From: G963665005 sp963665005
Lineage (GTDB): Bacteria; Bacillota; Clostridia; Christensenellales; SZUA-584
DNA: 64,000 nucleotides
Direction of reading: 5' to 3'
NCBI GenBank assembly: GCA_963665005.2
Contig: CAXXTQ010000001.1
Location: 1,922,001-1,986,000 of the forward strand
Shown here: positions 7,124 through 16,529 of the stretch, piece after piece
Numbering within the stretch: position 1 is the stretch's first letter
Layout: the number at the start of each line of letters is the position of its first letter
Position numbers and translations under genes: made by a program
Notes under the pieces: model-generated
What the model was told of the DNA's origin: nothing
The model's input: only the letters and a program-made list of their open reading frames with translations
Database searches by the model: none

Positions 7124-9672
7124 TTCGCATCCAGCCAGTTATCGCCTACCGAAACCTCAGCCACCAACGGGACATCAATTTTATAGGCGTTTTCCATGCA
7201 GTCTTTTAAAAGCGCGCTTACATCATCTATCTCGCTTAAAACCGTGTCTATTATAAGTTCATCGTGTACCTGCAGTATAAGCTTTGACTCGAATCCGCCT
7301 TCTTTCAGCCTGTCGGCAACGTGTATCATGGCAATCTTTATAATGTCGGCGGCTGTGCCCTGTATAGGCGTGTTCAGCGCGGCTCTTTCTCCAAACGCGC
7401 GAATATTGTAGTTTCTTGAAGCAAGCTCGGGCAGATATCTTCTTCTTCCAAGCAGCGTTGTAACATAGCCGTCGTTCTTTGCCTTTATTTTAATGTCGTC
7501 CATGTACTGCTTAACGCCGGCAAACCTTTGGAAATACCGTTCTATATATTTTGCCGCCTTGAATATTGGAATACCTAGATTCCTCGATAAACCAAAATCG
7601 CTTATGCCGTATACTATACCAAAATTTACAGCCTTGGCGCCTCTTCTCATTTCGTCCGTAACATCATCCGGAGCAACGTCAAAAACCTCTGAAGCGGTAC
7701 GCGTATGGATATCGGTGCCCGACAAAAAAGCGTTTTTCATTACCTCATCGCCCGAGATATACGCCAGTATTCTAAGCTCTATCTGAGAATAATCTGCCGT
7801 TACAAGCTTTCTGCCATCGGCAGACGGCAAAAACAGCCGTCGGATTTCCCTTCCCTCTTGTGTTTTTATAGGTATGTTCTGCAGGTTCGGTTCTTTGCTC
7901 GATATCCGCCCTGTAACTGTGGATATCTGCACAAACGTTGTATGTATAAATCCGTTTTTATCGGCAATCTTTTTAAGGCCGTCAATATACGTGCTCTTTA
8001 GCTTGCTCAAACGGCGGTATTCTATTATTTTTATTATTACGGGGTGCCTATCTTCAAGTTTTTCCAAAACTTCTATGTCGGTTGAATAACCTGTCTTTGT
8101 TTTTTTAACGGCCGGAAGAGAAAGCCTCTCGAAAAGCACTTCGCCGAGTTGTTTTGTAGAATTTATATTAAAATCATCGTATCCGCACAGCTCATAAATC
8201 GACTTTGTTAGCTCGTCTATTTGGCTATTTAACTTTGCAGAATATTTAAGAAGCTCGGGAAGGTCTATTCTAAAACCTGTATCTTCCATGCTGAGCAATA
8301 CGTTCATCAGCGGCATTTCAATATCGTTATATACATACCAAAGCTCATTATCAACAAGCTCTTTTTTTTGTGCTCCATATAAGAAAACAATCAGAGCGGC
8401 ATTTCCGCTGTATCCGCGTTTTTCACCTAAAGCCGAAAGTTCAAAATTAGAAGCCCCCGGATTAAGCGCGTACTCGGCCAGCTTTGTATCAAATAATATA
8501 CCATTAATCTTTATGCCGTATTCTTTTAAATCGGTGATGTTTTGTTTTGCGCCGTGCAAAAGCTTATTGATGTTTTTGTCTTCTAAAATCGGCTTTAGTT
8601 CTTTTAAAACCATCTCTCTCGAAAAATCAAGGTTTAAAAGTGTATGCTCCGCAACAATGACGTGCTCTTCTTTATCAGAATAAGCGAGAGTGATATTATC
8701 ACCGAAAGTAACCGCTATATATTCGTTTTCTTTTACATGCGACAGTAACTCTTTTAACGCAGGCATGTTGTCTATCTGTTTTTGAGCAGCCGATATTTTT
8801 TCTTCTTTTTTCTCGAAACCCATTCTTTTAAGAAGTGTAGCAAACCCGAGGTTTTGAAAAGCAGCCAATGCTTTTTCGCGCTCGAAACCATTAAAAGCAA
8901 GGTTTTGCATATCGACCTCTAACGGCGCGTTAACGTCTATTGCCGCTAGTTTTCTGCTCAAATAAGCGATCTGTTTATTATTCTGCAGCTTTTCTTTTAA
9001 CTTGCCTTTTAGGTCTTCAATATTCTGATAAACGCCATCCATATCTTTATATTCATGCAAAAGCTTGAGAGCGGTTTTTTCGCCGACGCCCGGAACGCCG
9101 GGTATATTATCTGAACTGTCGCCCATAAAGCCTTTTAAGTCTATAATCTGCGCAGGAGTAAGCGCATACGTCTCGTATAGTTTATCTATATCAAAAATCT
9201 CCAGTTCGCTTACGCCTTTTCGGGTAAGCATAACATTGCATTTATCCGAAACAAGCTGGAAAGCATCTTTGTCTCCCGTAACTAGAACGCTGTTCATGTC
9301 TTTTTGTGAAGCAAGGCGCGATAAAACGCCCAAAAGATCGTCGGCCTCATACCCTTCTAGCTCGAGCGAAGAAATACCGATTGTTTCAAGAGCCTTTTTT
9401 AGCATTCCGAACTGAGGAATAAGCTCGTCGGGCGTCTTTAGCCTTTTTGCTTTATATTCTTCAAACATTTCATGCCGAAAAGTTTTTCCTTTTTTATCGA
9501 AAGCTATGGCAAGATAATCGGGTTTTAAAGAAGTAATCGCGCTGTTGAGCATAGAAAAAAAGCCGTAAACCGCGTTTGTATATTCCCCGTCTTTATTTGT
9601 TAAAAGCGGAAGAGCGTAAAACGCCCTGTGCATAAGGCTGTTTCCGTCAACCACCATTAAGGTTTTCGCCAT
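7120..9672 (-). CDS. polA: DNA polymerase I
   Basis: I choose the ATG at 9672 (SD AGGAG, 7 bp) over one seven codons upstream, giving 850 residues. An N-terminal 5'-nuclease domain (about 1-290) has VVDGNSLMHRAFYAL and the helix-hairpin-helix GVPGVGEKTALKLL. The middle domain is the 3'-5' exonuclease fold, but the canonical DxE motif is replaced (YIAVTFGD), as in Bacillus Pol I, so proofreading is probably absent. The C-terminal polymerase domain has motif A (TADYSQIELRILAY), motif B (RRGAKAVNFGIVYGIS) and motif C (ILQVHDELIID). It fills gaps and removes RNA primers during lagging-strand synthesis and repair. First gene of a five-gene operon. Confidence 0.97.
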   Translation of the reverse strand: MAKTLMVVDGNSLMHRAFYALPLLTNKDGEYTNAVYGFFSMLNSAITSLKPDYLAIAFDKKGKTFRHEMFEEYKAKRLKTPDELIPQFGMLKKALETIGISSLELEGYEADDLLGVLSRLASQKDMNSVLVTGDKDAFQLVSDKCNVMLTRKGVSELEIFDIDKLYETYALTPAQIIDLKGFMGDSSDNIPGVPGVGEKTALKLLHEYKDMDGVYQNIEDLKGKLKEKLQNNKQIAYLSRKLAAIDVNAPLEVDMQNLAFNGFEREKALAAFQNLGFATLLKRMGFEKKEEKISAAQKQIDNMPALKELLSHVKENEYIAVTFGDNITLAYSDKEEHVIVAEHTLLNLDFSREMVLKELKPILEDKNINKLLHGAKQNITDLKEYGIKINGILFDTKLAEYALNPGASNFELSALGEKRGYSGNAALIVFLYGAQKKELVDNELWYVYNDIEMPLMNVLLSMEDTGFRIDLPELLKYSAKLNSQIDELTKSIYELCGYDDFNINSTKQLGEVLFERLSLPAVKKTKTGYSTDIEVLEKLEDRHPVIIKIIEYRRLSKLKSTYIDGLKKIADKNGFIHTTFVQISTVTGRISSKEPNLQNIPIKTQEGREIRRLFLPSADGRKLVTADYSQIELRILAYISGDEVMKNAFLSGTDIHTRTASEVFDVAPDDVTDEMRRGAKAVNFGIVYGISDFGLSRNLGIPIFKAAKYIERYFQRFAGVKQYMDDIKIKAKNDGYVTTLLGRRRYLPELASRNYNIRAFGERAALNTPIQGTAADIIKIAMIHVADRLKEGGFESKLILQVHDELIIDTVLSEIDDVSALLKDCMENAYKIDVPLVAEVSVGDNWLDAK

Positions 9673-9708
9673 TTTTTCTCCTGACCGTAACAAATTTTCT
9701 TTGAATCT

Positions 9709-9737
9709 AGTATAAATTATTATTCTGGCTTATGCAA
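9709..9737 (-). promoter_or_regulatory. Promoter of the polA operon
   Basis: TTGCAT (9732-9737) and TATACT (9709-9714) are 17 bp apart on the minus strand, about 35 bp before the polA ATG. Confidence 0.75.
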
Positions 9738-9769
9738 CCGCTTTGAAACTCTTTGGCTCGGCAGATGAT

Positions 9770-9797
9770 AAAAAAAAGTCGTGATTTGCATCACGAC
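9770..9797 (-). terminator. Terminator after ispH-rpsA
   Basis: On the minus strand a perfect 8-bp stem GTCGTGAT/ATCACGAC with a GCAA loop is followed by eight T. It ends the hutP-cmk-plsC-ispH/rpsA transcript. Confidence 0.92.
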
Positions 9798-9862
9798 CAA
9801 TGTAAAGGGGGTCTTAATATATTTTGTGAGGTCTTTAATAATTATTACCAAAATAACAATTA

Positions 9863-12223
9863 TTATTCTTCATTTTTTGGGAAAAAGTCTGCAAGAGAAA
9901 CTGTCGACTCTTGTACGGGAGGAAGCTCATATTTAAATGATTCCTCTTTATCAAACTCTTTCTTCTTTTCTTCAGGTACTTCTTCGGGAGTCAGAAGCGC
10001 TTTTCTCGATAAGCTGATTTTGCGTTTTTCAGCGTTAACTTCAAGAATTTTAACTTCTACTTCATCGCCTACGCGAAGTTCGTCTTCTACTCTTTCAATC
10101 CTATGAGTAGTAACCTGAGATATATGTATAAGTCCGTCAACCGTAGGTTCCAATTGTACGAAAGCACCGAACGGAACAATGCGTACAACTTTGCCCGTTA
10201 CCACATCGCCTGCGTGATATTTCTCGGGCACCGTGTCCCAGGGTTTTGGCTGAAGCTGTTTATATCCGAGCGCTATTTTTCTTTTTGCCGGATCTACGTT
10301 TAATATAAGAAGCTCTAACTCCTGGCCTTCTGAAACGATATCCGATGGGTGCTTTACTCTAGACCATGCAAGGTCTGAAATATGAAGCAAACCGTCGACA
10401 CCGCCGACGTCTACAAACGCTCCGAAATCCGTAAGCCTTTTTACAACGCCTGTAATATGTTCGCCTTTAACAAAGCTGTCCCAAATCTGCGCTTCTTTTT
10501 CGCGTTTCTCTTTTAAAAGAACACTTTTATGCGAAGCTACAAGACGTTCTTGTCTTTTGTCAGCGTCTATCAAAGTAACTTCGAGTTCCTGTCCTTCGAA
10601 TTCTTTTAAATCTTCAATGTATTTCAAAGAAAGATGCGAAGCAGGAATAAATGCGCTGTAACCTTCTATTTTAGTAGTAACTCCGCCTTTAACCGCTTTT
10701 CTTATTGTGCATTTGAAAAGCTTGTCTGTTCCTACGTTTTCCTGCATCTTTATCCAGTTTTGTTTTTTCTCTACTCGTTTTCTTGACAGAAGGACATTTC
10801 CTTCTCCGTCATTCATGCTTATGATTTCAGCTTCTATCTCGTCTCCGACTTTAAAAGCATCTTTTGCGTCTTCGTCTTTAAAAGAAAGTTCGCTCTTATG
10901 TATAATGCCGTCAGATTTATATCCAATGTTAACGCAAACATCTTCATCCGTAATTTGTACGATGCTGCCTTTAACTAATTCTCCTTTTTTCAGGCGAATT
11001 GTTTTTTCAAGCCCTTCTAAAAATTCATCCTGCTCCGTTACAGGAGCAGCATTTTCTTCCTTGGGTTCTTGAACGATTTTTTCATCAACTACATCGGCTT
11101 TTGCAGTGTCTTCTTCCGCAGCCTCCGCTTCGGGCTCCGGTTCTTTGGCAGCTGCTATATCTTCTTCCACAGCCTCGGCGTTTTCATCTATTGATTCGGA
11201 ATCGGCGTCTGCGGTATCTTCTGCCTCTGGCTCTGGTTCGTTATTTTCTTCATTTTCTTCATCGGGTTTTGTAGCTTTAATTGTTTCCTCAATAGCCGGT
11301 TCTTCAGAGGTAGGATACTCTTTGCTGGTATCTTCTACCTTGTCGTTGGCCGCATCATTCTCGCTGGCGATCTGCTCGCCATCGATAGGCAGCACTTTTT
11401 CATTTTCTATCATGTAGTTGTAAACCTCCCTAATCATCGTATCCGGTGTTGAAGCACCGGCGACAATGCCTATTATATCACCAAAACTCATTTTTTCAAG
11501 TAATAGTTCACTTTTATCTTCAATATGATAAACATTTTTACAGTATCTCTTACATAATTCATATAATTTTTTAGTGTTTGAGCTGAATTTACCGCCAACT
11601 ACAATAACTGCATCAGACTTTTGAGCAATCTGTTTTGCTTCATGCTGCCTTTCTTTTGTTGCTTCGCAAATGCTCATAAACGGAACGATTTCGTCGATTT
11701 TGTCTTGCAGAACGGCTAAAATACTGTTCCATTTTTCTTCTGTTATAGTGGTTTGGGCTACCACAACAGCTTTTTTTAGCTCGGGGAGTTTATCTACATC
11801 TTTGATAGAGTATACGACAAAAGAGTTTTTTCCTGCCCAGCCAAGTATTCCCGTTACTTCGGGGTGCCCTATTTCTCCTATTATAATTACGGGAATGCCG
11901 TTCTTATCTGCCTTTGATACTCTTTCATGTATTCTTTTAACGTACGGGCAAGTTGCGTCAATATAATCTATGCCTTTGCTGTTAAGCTGCGCGTAAATGT
12001 CCGCAGAAGCGCCGTGAGACCGTATTACAACAGTTTCTCCCGTTTGCGCTTCGCTTATGCTGTCTATACTTCTTACGCCGCGCGACCGGAAAGATTCTAT
12101 AACGTTTTTATTGTGTATCAACGGTCCGAAAGTTACAATTTTCTTATCAATATTTTTTTCTACTGCGTCAACAGCTCTTTTTACTCCAAAGCAAAAGCCC
12201 GCGTTTTTAGCTAAAATAACCAA
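9863..12223 (-). CDS. ispH-rpsA: IspH (HMBPP reductase) fused to ribosomal protein S1
   Basis: A 786-residue bifunctional protein. Residues 1 to about 283 are IspH/LytB, the [4Fe-4S] enzyme that makes IPP and DMAPP in the last step of the MEP isoprenoid pathway; the cluster cysteines lie in AGFCFGVKRAV, DATCPYV and SICEATKERQ. A very acidic Glu/Ala/Pro linker of about 120 residues follows (repeated EPEPEAE). From about residue 420 there are four S1 OB-fold domains (for example VKRLTDFGAFVDVGGVDGLLHIS and VRIVPFGAFVQLE), which bind mRNA on the 30S subunit. This fusion is known from Clostridia. It follows plsC after 3 bp in the cmk operon. Confidence 0.96.
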   Translation of the reverse strand: MVILAKNAGFCFGVKRAVDAVEKNIDKKIVTFGPLIHNKNVIESFRSRGVRSIDSISEAQTGETVVIRSHGASADIYAQLNSKGIDYIDATCPYVKRIHERVSKADKNGIPVIIIGEIGHPEVTGILGWAGKNSFVVYSIKDVDKLPELKKAVVVAQTTITEEKWNSILAVLQDKIDEIVPFMSICEATKERQHEAKQIAQKSDAVIVVGGKFSSNTKKLYELCKRYCKNVYHIEDKSELLLEKMSFGDIIGIVAGASTPDTMIREVYNYMIENEKVLPIDGEQIASENDAANDKVEDTSKEYPTSEEPAIEETIKATKPDEENEENNEPEPEAEDTADADSESIDENAEAVEEDIAAAKEPEPEAEAAEEDTAKADVVDEKIVQEPKEENAAPVTEQDEFLEGLEKTIRLKKGELVKGSIVQITDEDVCVNIGYKSDGIIHKSELSFKDEDAKDAFKVGDEIEAEIISMNDGEGNVLLSRKRVEKKQNWIKMQENVGTDKLFKCTIRKAVKGGVTTKIEGYSAFIPASHLSLKYIEDLKEFEGQELEVTLIDADKRQERLVASHKSVLLKEKREKEAQIWDSFVKGEHITGVVKRLTDFGAFVDVGGVDGLLHISDLAWSRVKHPSDIVSEGQELELLILNVDPAKRKIALGYKQLQPKPWDTVPEKYHAGDVVTGKVVRIVPFGAFVQLEPTVDGLIHISQVTTHRIERVEDELRVGDEVEVKILEVNAEKRKISLSRKALLTPEEVPEEKKKEFDKEESFKYELPPVQESTVSLADFFPKNEE

Positions 12224-12226
12224 AAT

Positions 12227-12823
12227 TTATACCTGCTGCGCTTTTTTTTCTAAATCTTGAATTTTATCTTCTAAAAGTTTTGTCGCCTTTGTTACAGCTT
12301 CGGGGTTATATTTTTTACCGACATAGTCGGAAAGAAGTATTGGTTCCCCGATAACTAATTTTATTCTTCTGAAAAATTTGTAATTGCCCTTTATATATAT
12401 GGGGATTATAGGAGCATTGTTTTTAAGCGCAATCATAGATGTGCCCGGTTCAAACTTTTCTGTTTTTCCAGTTTTGGCTCTTTTGCCTTCCGGAAACATG
12501 CCAATGATTTTATCTTTTCTTAAAATACTGAAAGCATGCCGTATAGCGGTTAGGTCTCCCTCGCCTCTTCTTACCGGAAAAGCCCTTACAAGACGGAAAA
12601 AGATTCTGGAAAATCTGCTTTTAAAAAGCTCTATCTTTCCCATCCAGTATATGTGCCGTCTAAAAGCTATAACTATAATCAAAGGGTCCCACATGCTTGT
12701 ATGATTAGAGATAACAATGCATTTGCCTTTTATTTTTGTATTCTTTTTGCCAACTATTTTAGGAAAAAATAATAAGTTTATTATAATCGTACCAATGAAT
12801 CTTAAAAAATAGTATAGCAGCAT
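12227..12823 (-). CDS. plsC: 1-acyl-sn-glycerol-3-phosphate acyltransferase
   Basis: This 198-residue membrane-associated enzyme acylates lysophosphatidic acid to phosphatidic acid in phospholipid synthesis. It has the HX4D catalytic motif in ISNHTSMWDPL, the GMFPEGKRAK glycerol-phosphate-binding motif and an IPIYIKG motif. A hydrophobic N-terminus (LLYYFLRFIGTIIINLLFF) would hold it at the membrane. It sits between cmk (3 bp gap) and ispH/rpsA (3 bp gap), an order common in Clostridia. Confidence 0.93.
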   Translation of the reverse strand: MLLYYFLRFIGTIIINLLFFPKIVGKKNTKIKGKCIVISNHTSMWDPLIIVIAFRRHIYWMGKIELFKSRFSRIFFRLVRAFPVRRGEGDLTAIRHAFSILRKDKIIGMFPEGKRAKTGKTEKFEPGTSMIALKNNAPIIPIYIKGNYKFFRRIKLVIGEPILLSDYVGKKYNPEAVTKATKLLEDKIQDLEKKAQQV

Positions 12824-12826
12824 CGT

Positions 12827-13489
12827 TTATTCTCCGAAATCTTTCAATATTATTTGCAGAACCTGCTCAGCGTTTAATTTCGTAGTATCAATAAAAACAG
12901 CGTCTTTGGCCTGCTTTAAAGGTGCAAAGCTTCTTGTAGAATCGTTTTTGTCACGCGAAACCATTTCACTGAGCACATCGTCATAAGGTTTATCGACTCC
13001 CTTGGCAGCAAGTTCTTTATAACGCCGGTTAGCTCTTTCTTTTACATCTGCGGTAACAAAATATTTATGCGGCGCGTCGGGCAGTACATAAGTGCCTATG
13101 TCTCTTCCATCGAGCACGACATCATATTGCTGTGCTACTTCTCTTTGCATGGCAACTAGTTTTAAACGTACGCACGGATAAGCAGATATATCGGAAGCGG
13201 CCGTCGAAATTTCGGGCGTACGTATATAAGGCATTATATCTTTGCCGTCTAAAATGAGTTTTTGTTCTCCTGACTGATAAATGGTATGCAAATCTATATT
13301 TTGAATTAATTTTTCTACCTGGCCAGAATCGCCTATATCAACTTTAGAATTTATCGCGGCGTATGCTACCGCCCTGTACATAGAGCCGGTATCCAAATAA
13401 TATATATCTAGTTTTTTTGCTAAGTTTTTTGCAAGCGTGCTTTTTCCTGCGCCCGAAGGCCCGTCTATCGCTATATTAATTCTGCTCAT
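12827..13489 (-). CDS. cmk: Cytidylate kinase
   Basis: A 220-residue CMP/dCMP kinase with the P-loop IDGPSGAGKSTLAKNLA, the NMP-binding segments LDTGSMYRAVAYAA and VLDGRDIGTYVLPDA, and a lid near SRDKNDSTRS. It phosphorylates CMP and dCMP for nucleotide recycling. It overlaps the preceding hutP-like gene by 4 bp (ATGA). Confidence 0.96.
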   Translation of the reverse strand: MSRINIAIDGPSGAGKSTLAKNLAKKLDIYYLDTGSMYRAVAYAAINSKVDIGDSGQVEKLIQNIDLHTIYQSGEQKLILDGKDIMPYIRTPEISTAASDISAYPCVRLKLVAMQREVAQQYDVVLDGRDIGTYVLPDAPHKYFVTADVKERANRRYKELAAKGVDKPYDDVLSEMVSRDKNDSTRSFAPLKQAKDAVFIDTTKLNAEQVLQIILKDFGE

Positions 13490-13896
13490 ATAACCCTATG
13501 CCCCAGTCCTATAGCGACTTCGTTAAGATGCAGCAAGCCTATTCCGAAAAATATACTTACGGCAAGGTGCCCGTCGTATCTGGCGATGCCTATCTTGCCG
13601 CCAACGTTTAACCCTATCGCTTTAGATGTAATCTGCGAAATCGCTTCTCTTACGGCTCCTGCAACGGCGCCTTCTTCGTGAAGTGTTTCTTCGATAATCT
13701 TTTCTCTTTTTGCCGCCACCACGCAGCATTCGATAATTCGCATTACGGAAGCTAAAAATTCTCCTCCAAAATCTACCGCTGCCACATGTACACCTTTTTT
13801 AAGGTATTTTTCTTTCAGCAATTTCTCATCTTCTCTGCTTGATGTAAGAGCAAGGCGTACAGCAGCCTTTGCTACTTCTTTGCTTCCGGGTACCAT
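13486..13896 (-). CDS. HutP-family protein
   Basis: A 136-residue protein with SD GGAGG 7 bp before the ATG. The C-terminal GIGLLHLNEVAIGLGHRVI and the middle HEEGAVAGAVREA resemble HutP of B. subtilis, an RNA-binding antiterminator that senses L-histidine and a divalent metal; the His residues in those two stretches could be the metal ligands. Here there is no hut operon: the gene leads the cmk-plsC-ispH/rpsA operon and overlaps cmk by 4 bp. A role in histidine use is therefore doubtful, and the context fits a different regulatory role. The family call rests on pattern recognition only. Confidence 0.72.
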   Translation of the reverse strand: MVPGSKEVAKAAVRLALTSSREDEKLLKEKYLKKGVHVAAVDFGGEFLASVMRIIECCVVAAKREKIIEETLHEEGAVAGAVREAISQITSKAIGLNVGGKIGIARYDGHLAVSIFFGIGLLHLNEVAIGLGHRVI

Positions 13897-13937
13897 ATAA
13901 AAACCTCCGCTGCCGTTTTACATATTTGTTTGGCTTT

Positions 13938-13966
13938 ATTATATATAATCGCAATATAATTAACAA
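13938..13966 (-). promoter_or_regulatory. Promoter of the hutP-cmk-plsC-ispH/rpsA operon
   Basis: TTGTTA (13961-13966) and TATAAT (13938-13943) are 17 bp apart on the minus strand, about 40 bp before the hutP-like start. Confidence 0.7.
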
Positions 13967-14091
13967 CTAAATTATAAAAGTTCTTTATATATGCCTTCAT
14001 TTAAATTAAATTTTTCTTTTATTAGCAATAAAAAAGTATTATTATAATATAGTAGCATAAAGCCAAAAATTTATAATGGCGGGAATTTATT

Positions 14092-15186
14092 ATGAAGAAT
14101 AATGATGTAAAAAACGAAAGCTTTAAGTGCCCTTCCTGCGGAGCGGATATGAAATACGATTCTCAATTGGGACAGCTTGGCTGCGATTTCTGCGACCGCC
14201 GCGAACGTTTATTGGCGGTTAATGAAGATATTGAGGAGTTTAATTTTGAAGCCGCGGAAAATGACGAATCGTTAAACGACTGGGGCTTGAAAACTAAAAC
14301 AATAAAGTGCTCTAACTGCGGCGCAAAAACGGTAACTGCAACAGATAAGCCTTTAGTATCATGCGCGTTTTGCGGTTCTGTAAATATAGCGCCGGTTCAG
14401 GAGCAGCCGGGAATTCGGCCTGAATCGCTTATACCGTTTATAATTGATATGAACAAAGCGGCCTTGCTTTTTGAAACATGGATTAAAAAACGCTGGCTAG
14501 CACCCTTTGCTCTAAAAAAGGGTTATAGCTCGAATAAATTAAGAGGAGTATATATTCCTTACTGGTCGCACGATACCCAAACAAAATCGTCATACATAGG
14601 ACAGGCGGGAGATTATTATAACGATACAGAAATGCGTACCGTCACTGTAGACGGAAAAACAGAGACAAAACCGCATAAGGTACAAAAAGTAAGATGGCGT
14701 TTTATATCGGGTACGTTTGATAAAAAATTCGATGCTATAATGTATAACGATTCTAGAAATATAGACCCAAAAAGAATAGAAAAGATAGAACCTTACAGAT
14801 TAAACGAGCTGATAAAATTTGACCAAAAGTTTATGACAGGTTTCGAGGCAGAGCATTATAATTCCGGCTTAAAAATAATTTGGGGCAGAGCAAAAGCTTT
14901 TATGCGCAAATCTATAAGAAACGATATAAGAGATATACTAAAGCGAGGCAGCGATGTTGTCGGAACTGTCAATATAAGCACTCATTATACCGATATTAAA
15001 TATAAACATATGCTTTTGCCGATTTGGATATCTTCTTACGAGTTCAAAAACAAGATTTATAATTTTTTCGTTAACGGGCAGACGGGCGAAGTTCAAGCAG
15101 ATTCTCCGAAGAGTGTTTTGAAAATCGGCGGTATTGTGCTTATTATATTAGCGGTTGCCGCGGCGCTGTATTTTATTTTAAAATAA
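14092..15186 (+). CDS. Zinc-ribbon protein with C-terminal membrane anchor
   Basis: This 364-residue protein has two CxxC pairs in each of two N-terminal zinc ribbons: FKCPSCGADMKY with LGCDFCDRR, and IKCSNCGAKT with VSCAFCGSVN. A middle domain of about 230 residues (WLAPFALKKGYSSNKLRGVYIPYW, then a beta-rich part) belongs to a family often misnamed replication factor Y helicase in genome annotation; there is no helicase motif here. The C-terminus is one hydrophobic segment (IGGIVLIILAVAAALYFIL), so it is probably tail-anchored with the ribbons in the cytoplasm. It is transcribed alone, divergent from the hutP operon. Function unknown. Confidence 0.85.
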   Translation: MKNNDVKNESFKCPSCGADMKYDSQLGQLGCDFCDRRERLLAVNEDIEEFNFEAAENDESLNDWGLKTKTIKCSNCGAKTVTATDKPLVSCAFCGSVNIAPVQEQPGIRPESLIPFIIDMNKAALLFETWIKKRWLAPFALKKGYSSNKLRGVYIPYWSHDTQTKSSYIGQAGDYYNDTEMRTVTVDGKTETKPHKVQKVRWRFISGTFDKKFDAIMYNDSRNIDPKRIEKIEPYRLNELIKFDQKFMTGFEAEHYNSGLKIIWGRAKAFMRKSIRNDIRDILKRGSDVVGTVNISTHYTDIKYKHMLLPIWISSYEFKNKIYNFFVNGQTGEVQADSPKSVLKIGGIVLIILAVAAALYFILK

Positions 15187-15200
15187 AATATACAAAATAT

Positions 15201-15230
15201 AAAAGAGCGTTTTTTAATCTACGCTCTTTT
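15201..15230. terminator. Bidirectional terminator
   Basis: A perfect 10-bp inverted repeat AAAAGAGCGT/ACGCTCTTTT with a T-rich loop lies between the convergent zinc-ribbon gene and the GIY-YIG gene. A/T runs on both sides serve both strands, and the stem overlaps the last codons of the GIY-YIG gene. Confidence 0.88.
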
Positions 15231-15480
15231 GTTTTGCTATTAATTCTAATTTTTTGGTTCTGCTTAGTTTTTTTATCGCGCATTCACGCTGCATAGCCAG
15301 CCTTTTTGAGAAACACTCTTGCTTGTAAACAAGCTTTACCGGCAGGCGGCTTCTTGTATACTTGCTTGCTTTGCCGCTGTTATGTCCGAGAACGCGCTTT
15401 TGCAAATCGTTTGTCCAGCCTGTATAGAGCGTATCATCAGCGCACTTTAGAATGTATACAAAGCATTTATCATTTTTCAA
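15214..15480 (-). CDS. GIY-YIG domain protein (UPF0213/YhbQ type)
   Basis: The GIY-YIG core reads FVYILKCADDTLYTGWTNDL, followed by HNSGKASKYTRSRLPVKLVY, the standard pattern of the small YhbQ group. No in-frame ATG fits: the nearest one upstream lies deep inside the degV gene. I propose a TTG start at 15480, giving 88 residues and an 11-bp overlap with degV. GIY-YIG domains are nuclease folds; the cellular role of these short members is unclear. The start codon is the uncertain part. Confidence 0.83.
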   Translation of the reverse strand: MKNDKCFVYILKCADDTLYTGWTNDLQKRVLGHNSGKASKYTRSRLPVKLVYKQECFSKRLAMQRECAIKKLSRTKKLELIAKQKSVD

Positions 15481-16309
15481 TATACAATATTCCAATCGTG
15501 CCCGGGCCGCAGTGGGTAGAAATAGTTGCCGAAGCATCTGGTGTATAAACGTTTTTTAAATTAAACTCAGATTCCAGCCTCTTTTTAAAATTCTCTGCTT
15601 CATCAGATAAGCAGCTTGTAACAAATACTCTTTTTGAATCAATTTTATCAGCGTTTTCCATAATAAGATTAAAATATTTATCTATATAATTGCTTCCGCG
15701 AAATTTTGTGGTCGGTACAACTTCGCCGTTTATTAATTCAAGCATAGGTTTTATTTTTAATTTTGTTCCCATTAACGAAGACAGCCTTGAACATCTTCCT
15801 CCCATGTAAAGGTATTTTAAAGTATCTAAAACAAAGCTTACCCTTGCTTTGCTGCGAAGCATTGTAGCGTTGTCGGTTATTTCTTTTAGAGAAGCTCCTT
15901 CGTCTCTTGCGTCGCACGCCTGCAAAACCTGCAGACCTATTCCCGATGAAAGGCTCATAGAATCTATTACGGATATTTTGTCCTCGCCGAGTTGCCTGGA
16001 TGCTATAATTGCGTTTTGAACGGTGCTTGAAAGTTTCTTTGAAATACCTATGAATAAAATATCGTAATCAAGCTTTAGCCATTTGGAAAAAATCTTTTCA
16101 AATTGAAATACATTTACCGCCGCCGTTTTAGGCAATGCCTTATTCTCCTCGGCAAATCTAAAAAGATCTTTGCTAGTTACGCTGCCGTCATCAAGAAATG
16201 TTTGCTCGCCCAAAATAATAGTTAAAGGCGCGATTTCAATTTCGTTTTTGGTAAGCAAGTCATTCGGCAAATCCGAAGTACTGTCGGTTATAATTTTGAT
16301 TTTTCTCAT
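15470..16309 (-). CDS. DegV family fatty-acid-binding protein
   Basis: I start at the ATG at 16309 (SD GGAG, 7 bp), giving 279 residues, the usual length. The N-terminus KIKIITDSTSDLPNDLL, the FLDDGSVTSKDLF stretch and LYMGGRCSR are hallmarks of DegV proteins. Family members bind a single fatty acid between two domains, and in some Firmicutes (FakB) they present it to a fatty acid kinase. Two or more paralogues per genome are usual, so the specific ligand cannot be given. It overlaps the GIY-YIG gene downstream and is divergent from lon. Confidence 0.93.
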   Translation of the reverse strand: MRKIKIITDSTSDLPNDLLTKNEIEIAPLTIILGEQTFLDDGSVTSKDLFRFAEENKALPKTAAVNVFQFEKIFSKWLKLDYDILFIGISKKLSSTVQNAIIASRQLGEDKISVIDSMSLSSGIGLQVLQACDARDEGASLKEITDNATMLRSKARVSFVLDTLKYLYMGGRCSRLSSLMGTKLKIKPMLELINGEVVPTTKFRGSNYIDKYFNLIMENADKIDSKRVFVTSCLSDEAENFKKRLESEFNLKNVYTPDASATISTHCGPGTIGILYIEK

Positions 16310-16529
16310 TTTTTTCTCCATTATAAGTAAATATTTATTCAATACTATATATATCATAAAAAATGTATGATTATTATAGCATACATTTAGTATTAGTTGT
16401 AAAAAAGGTATTAATAAATCTGTTTGTAACGGATTCTTAAGTAAAAAGATTGTATAATAAATAGGAATGAATGTATTGTATGTAAAACCAAGTTGGATTT
16501 TTTTAGATTATTATATAGATTATTCAAAG

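Noticed and set aside
11106..11417. Ser-rich plus-strand reading frame opposite ispH/rpsA
   Set aside because: It is the mirror of the Glu/Ala-rich linker codons and has no ribosome binding site.
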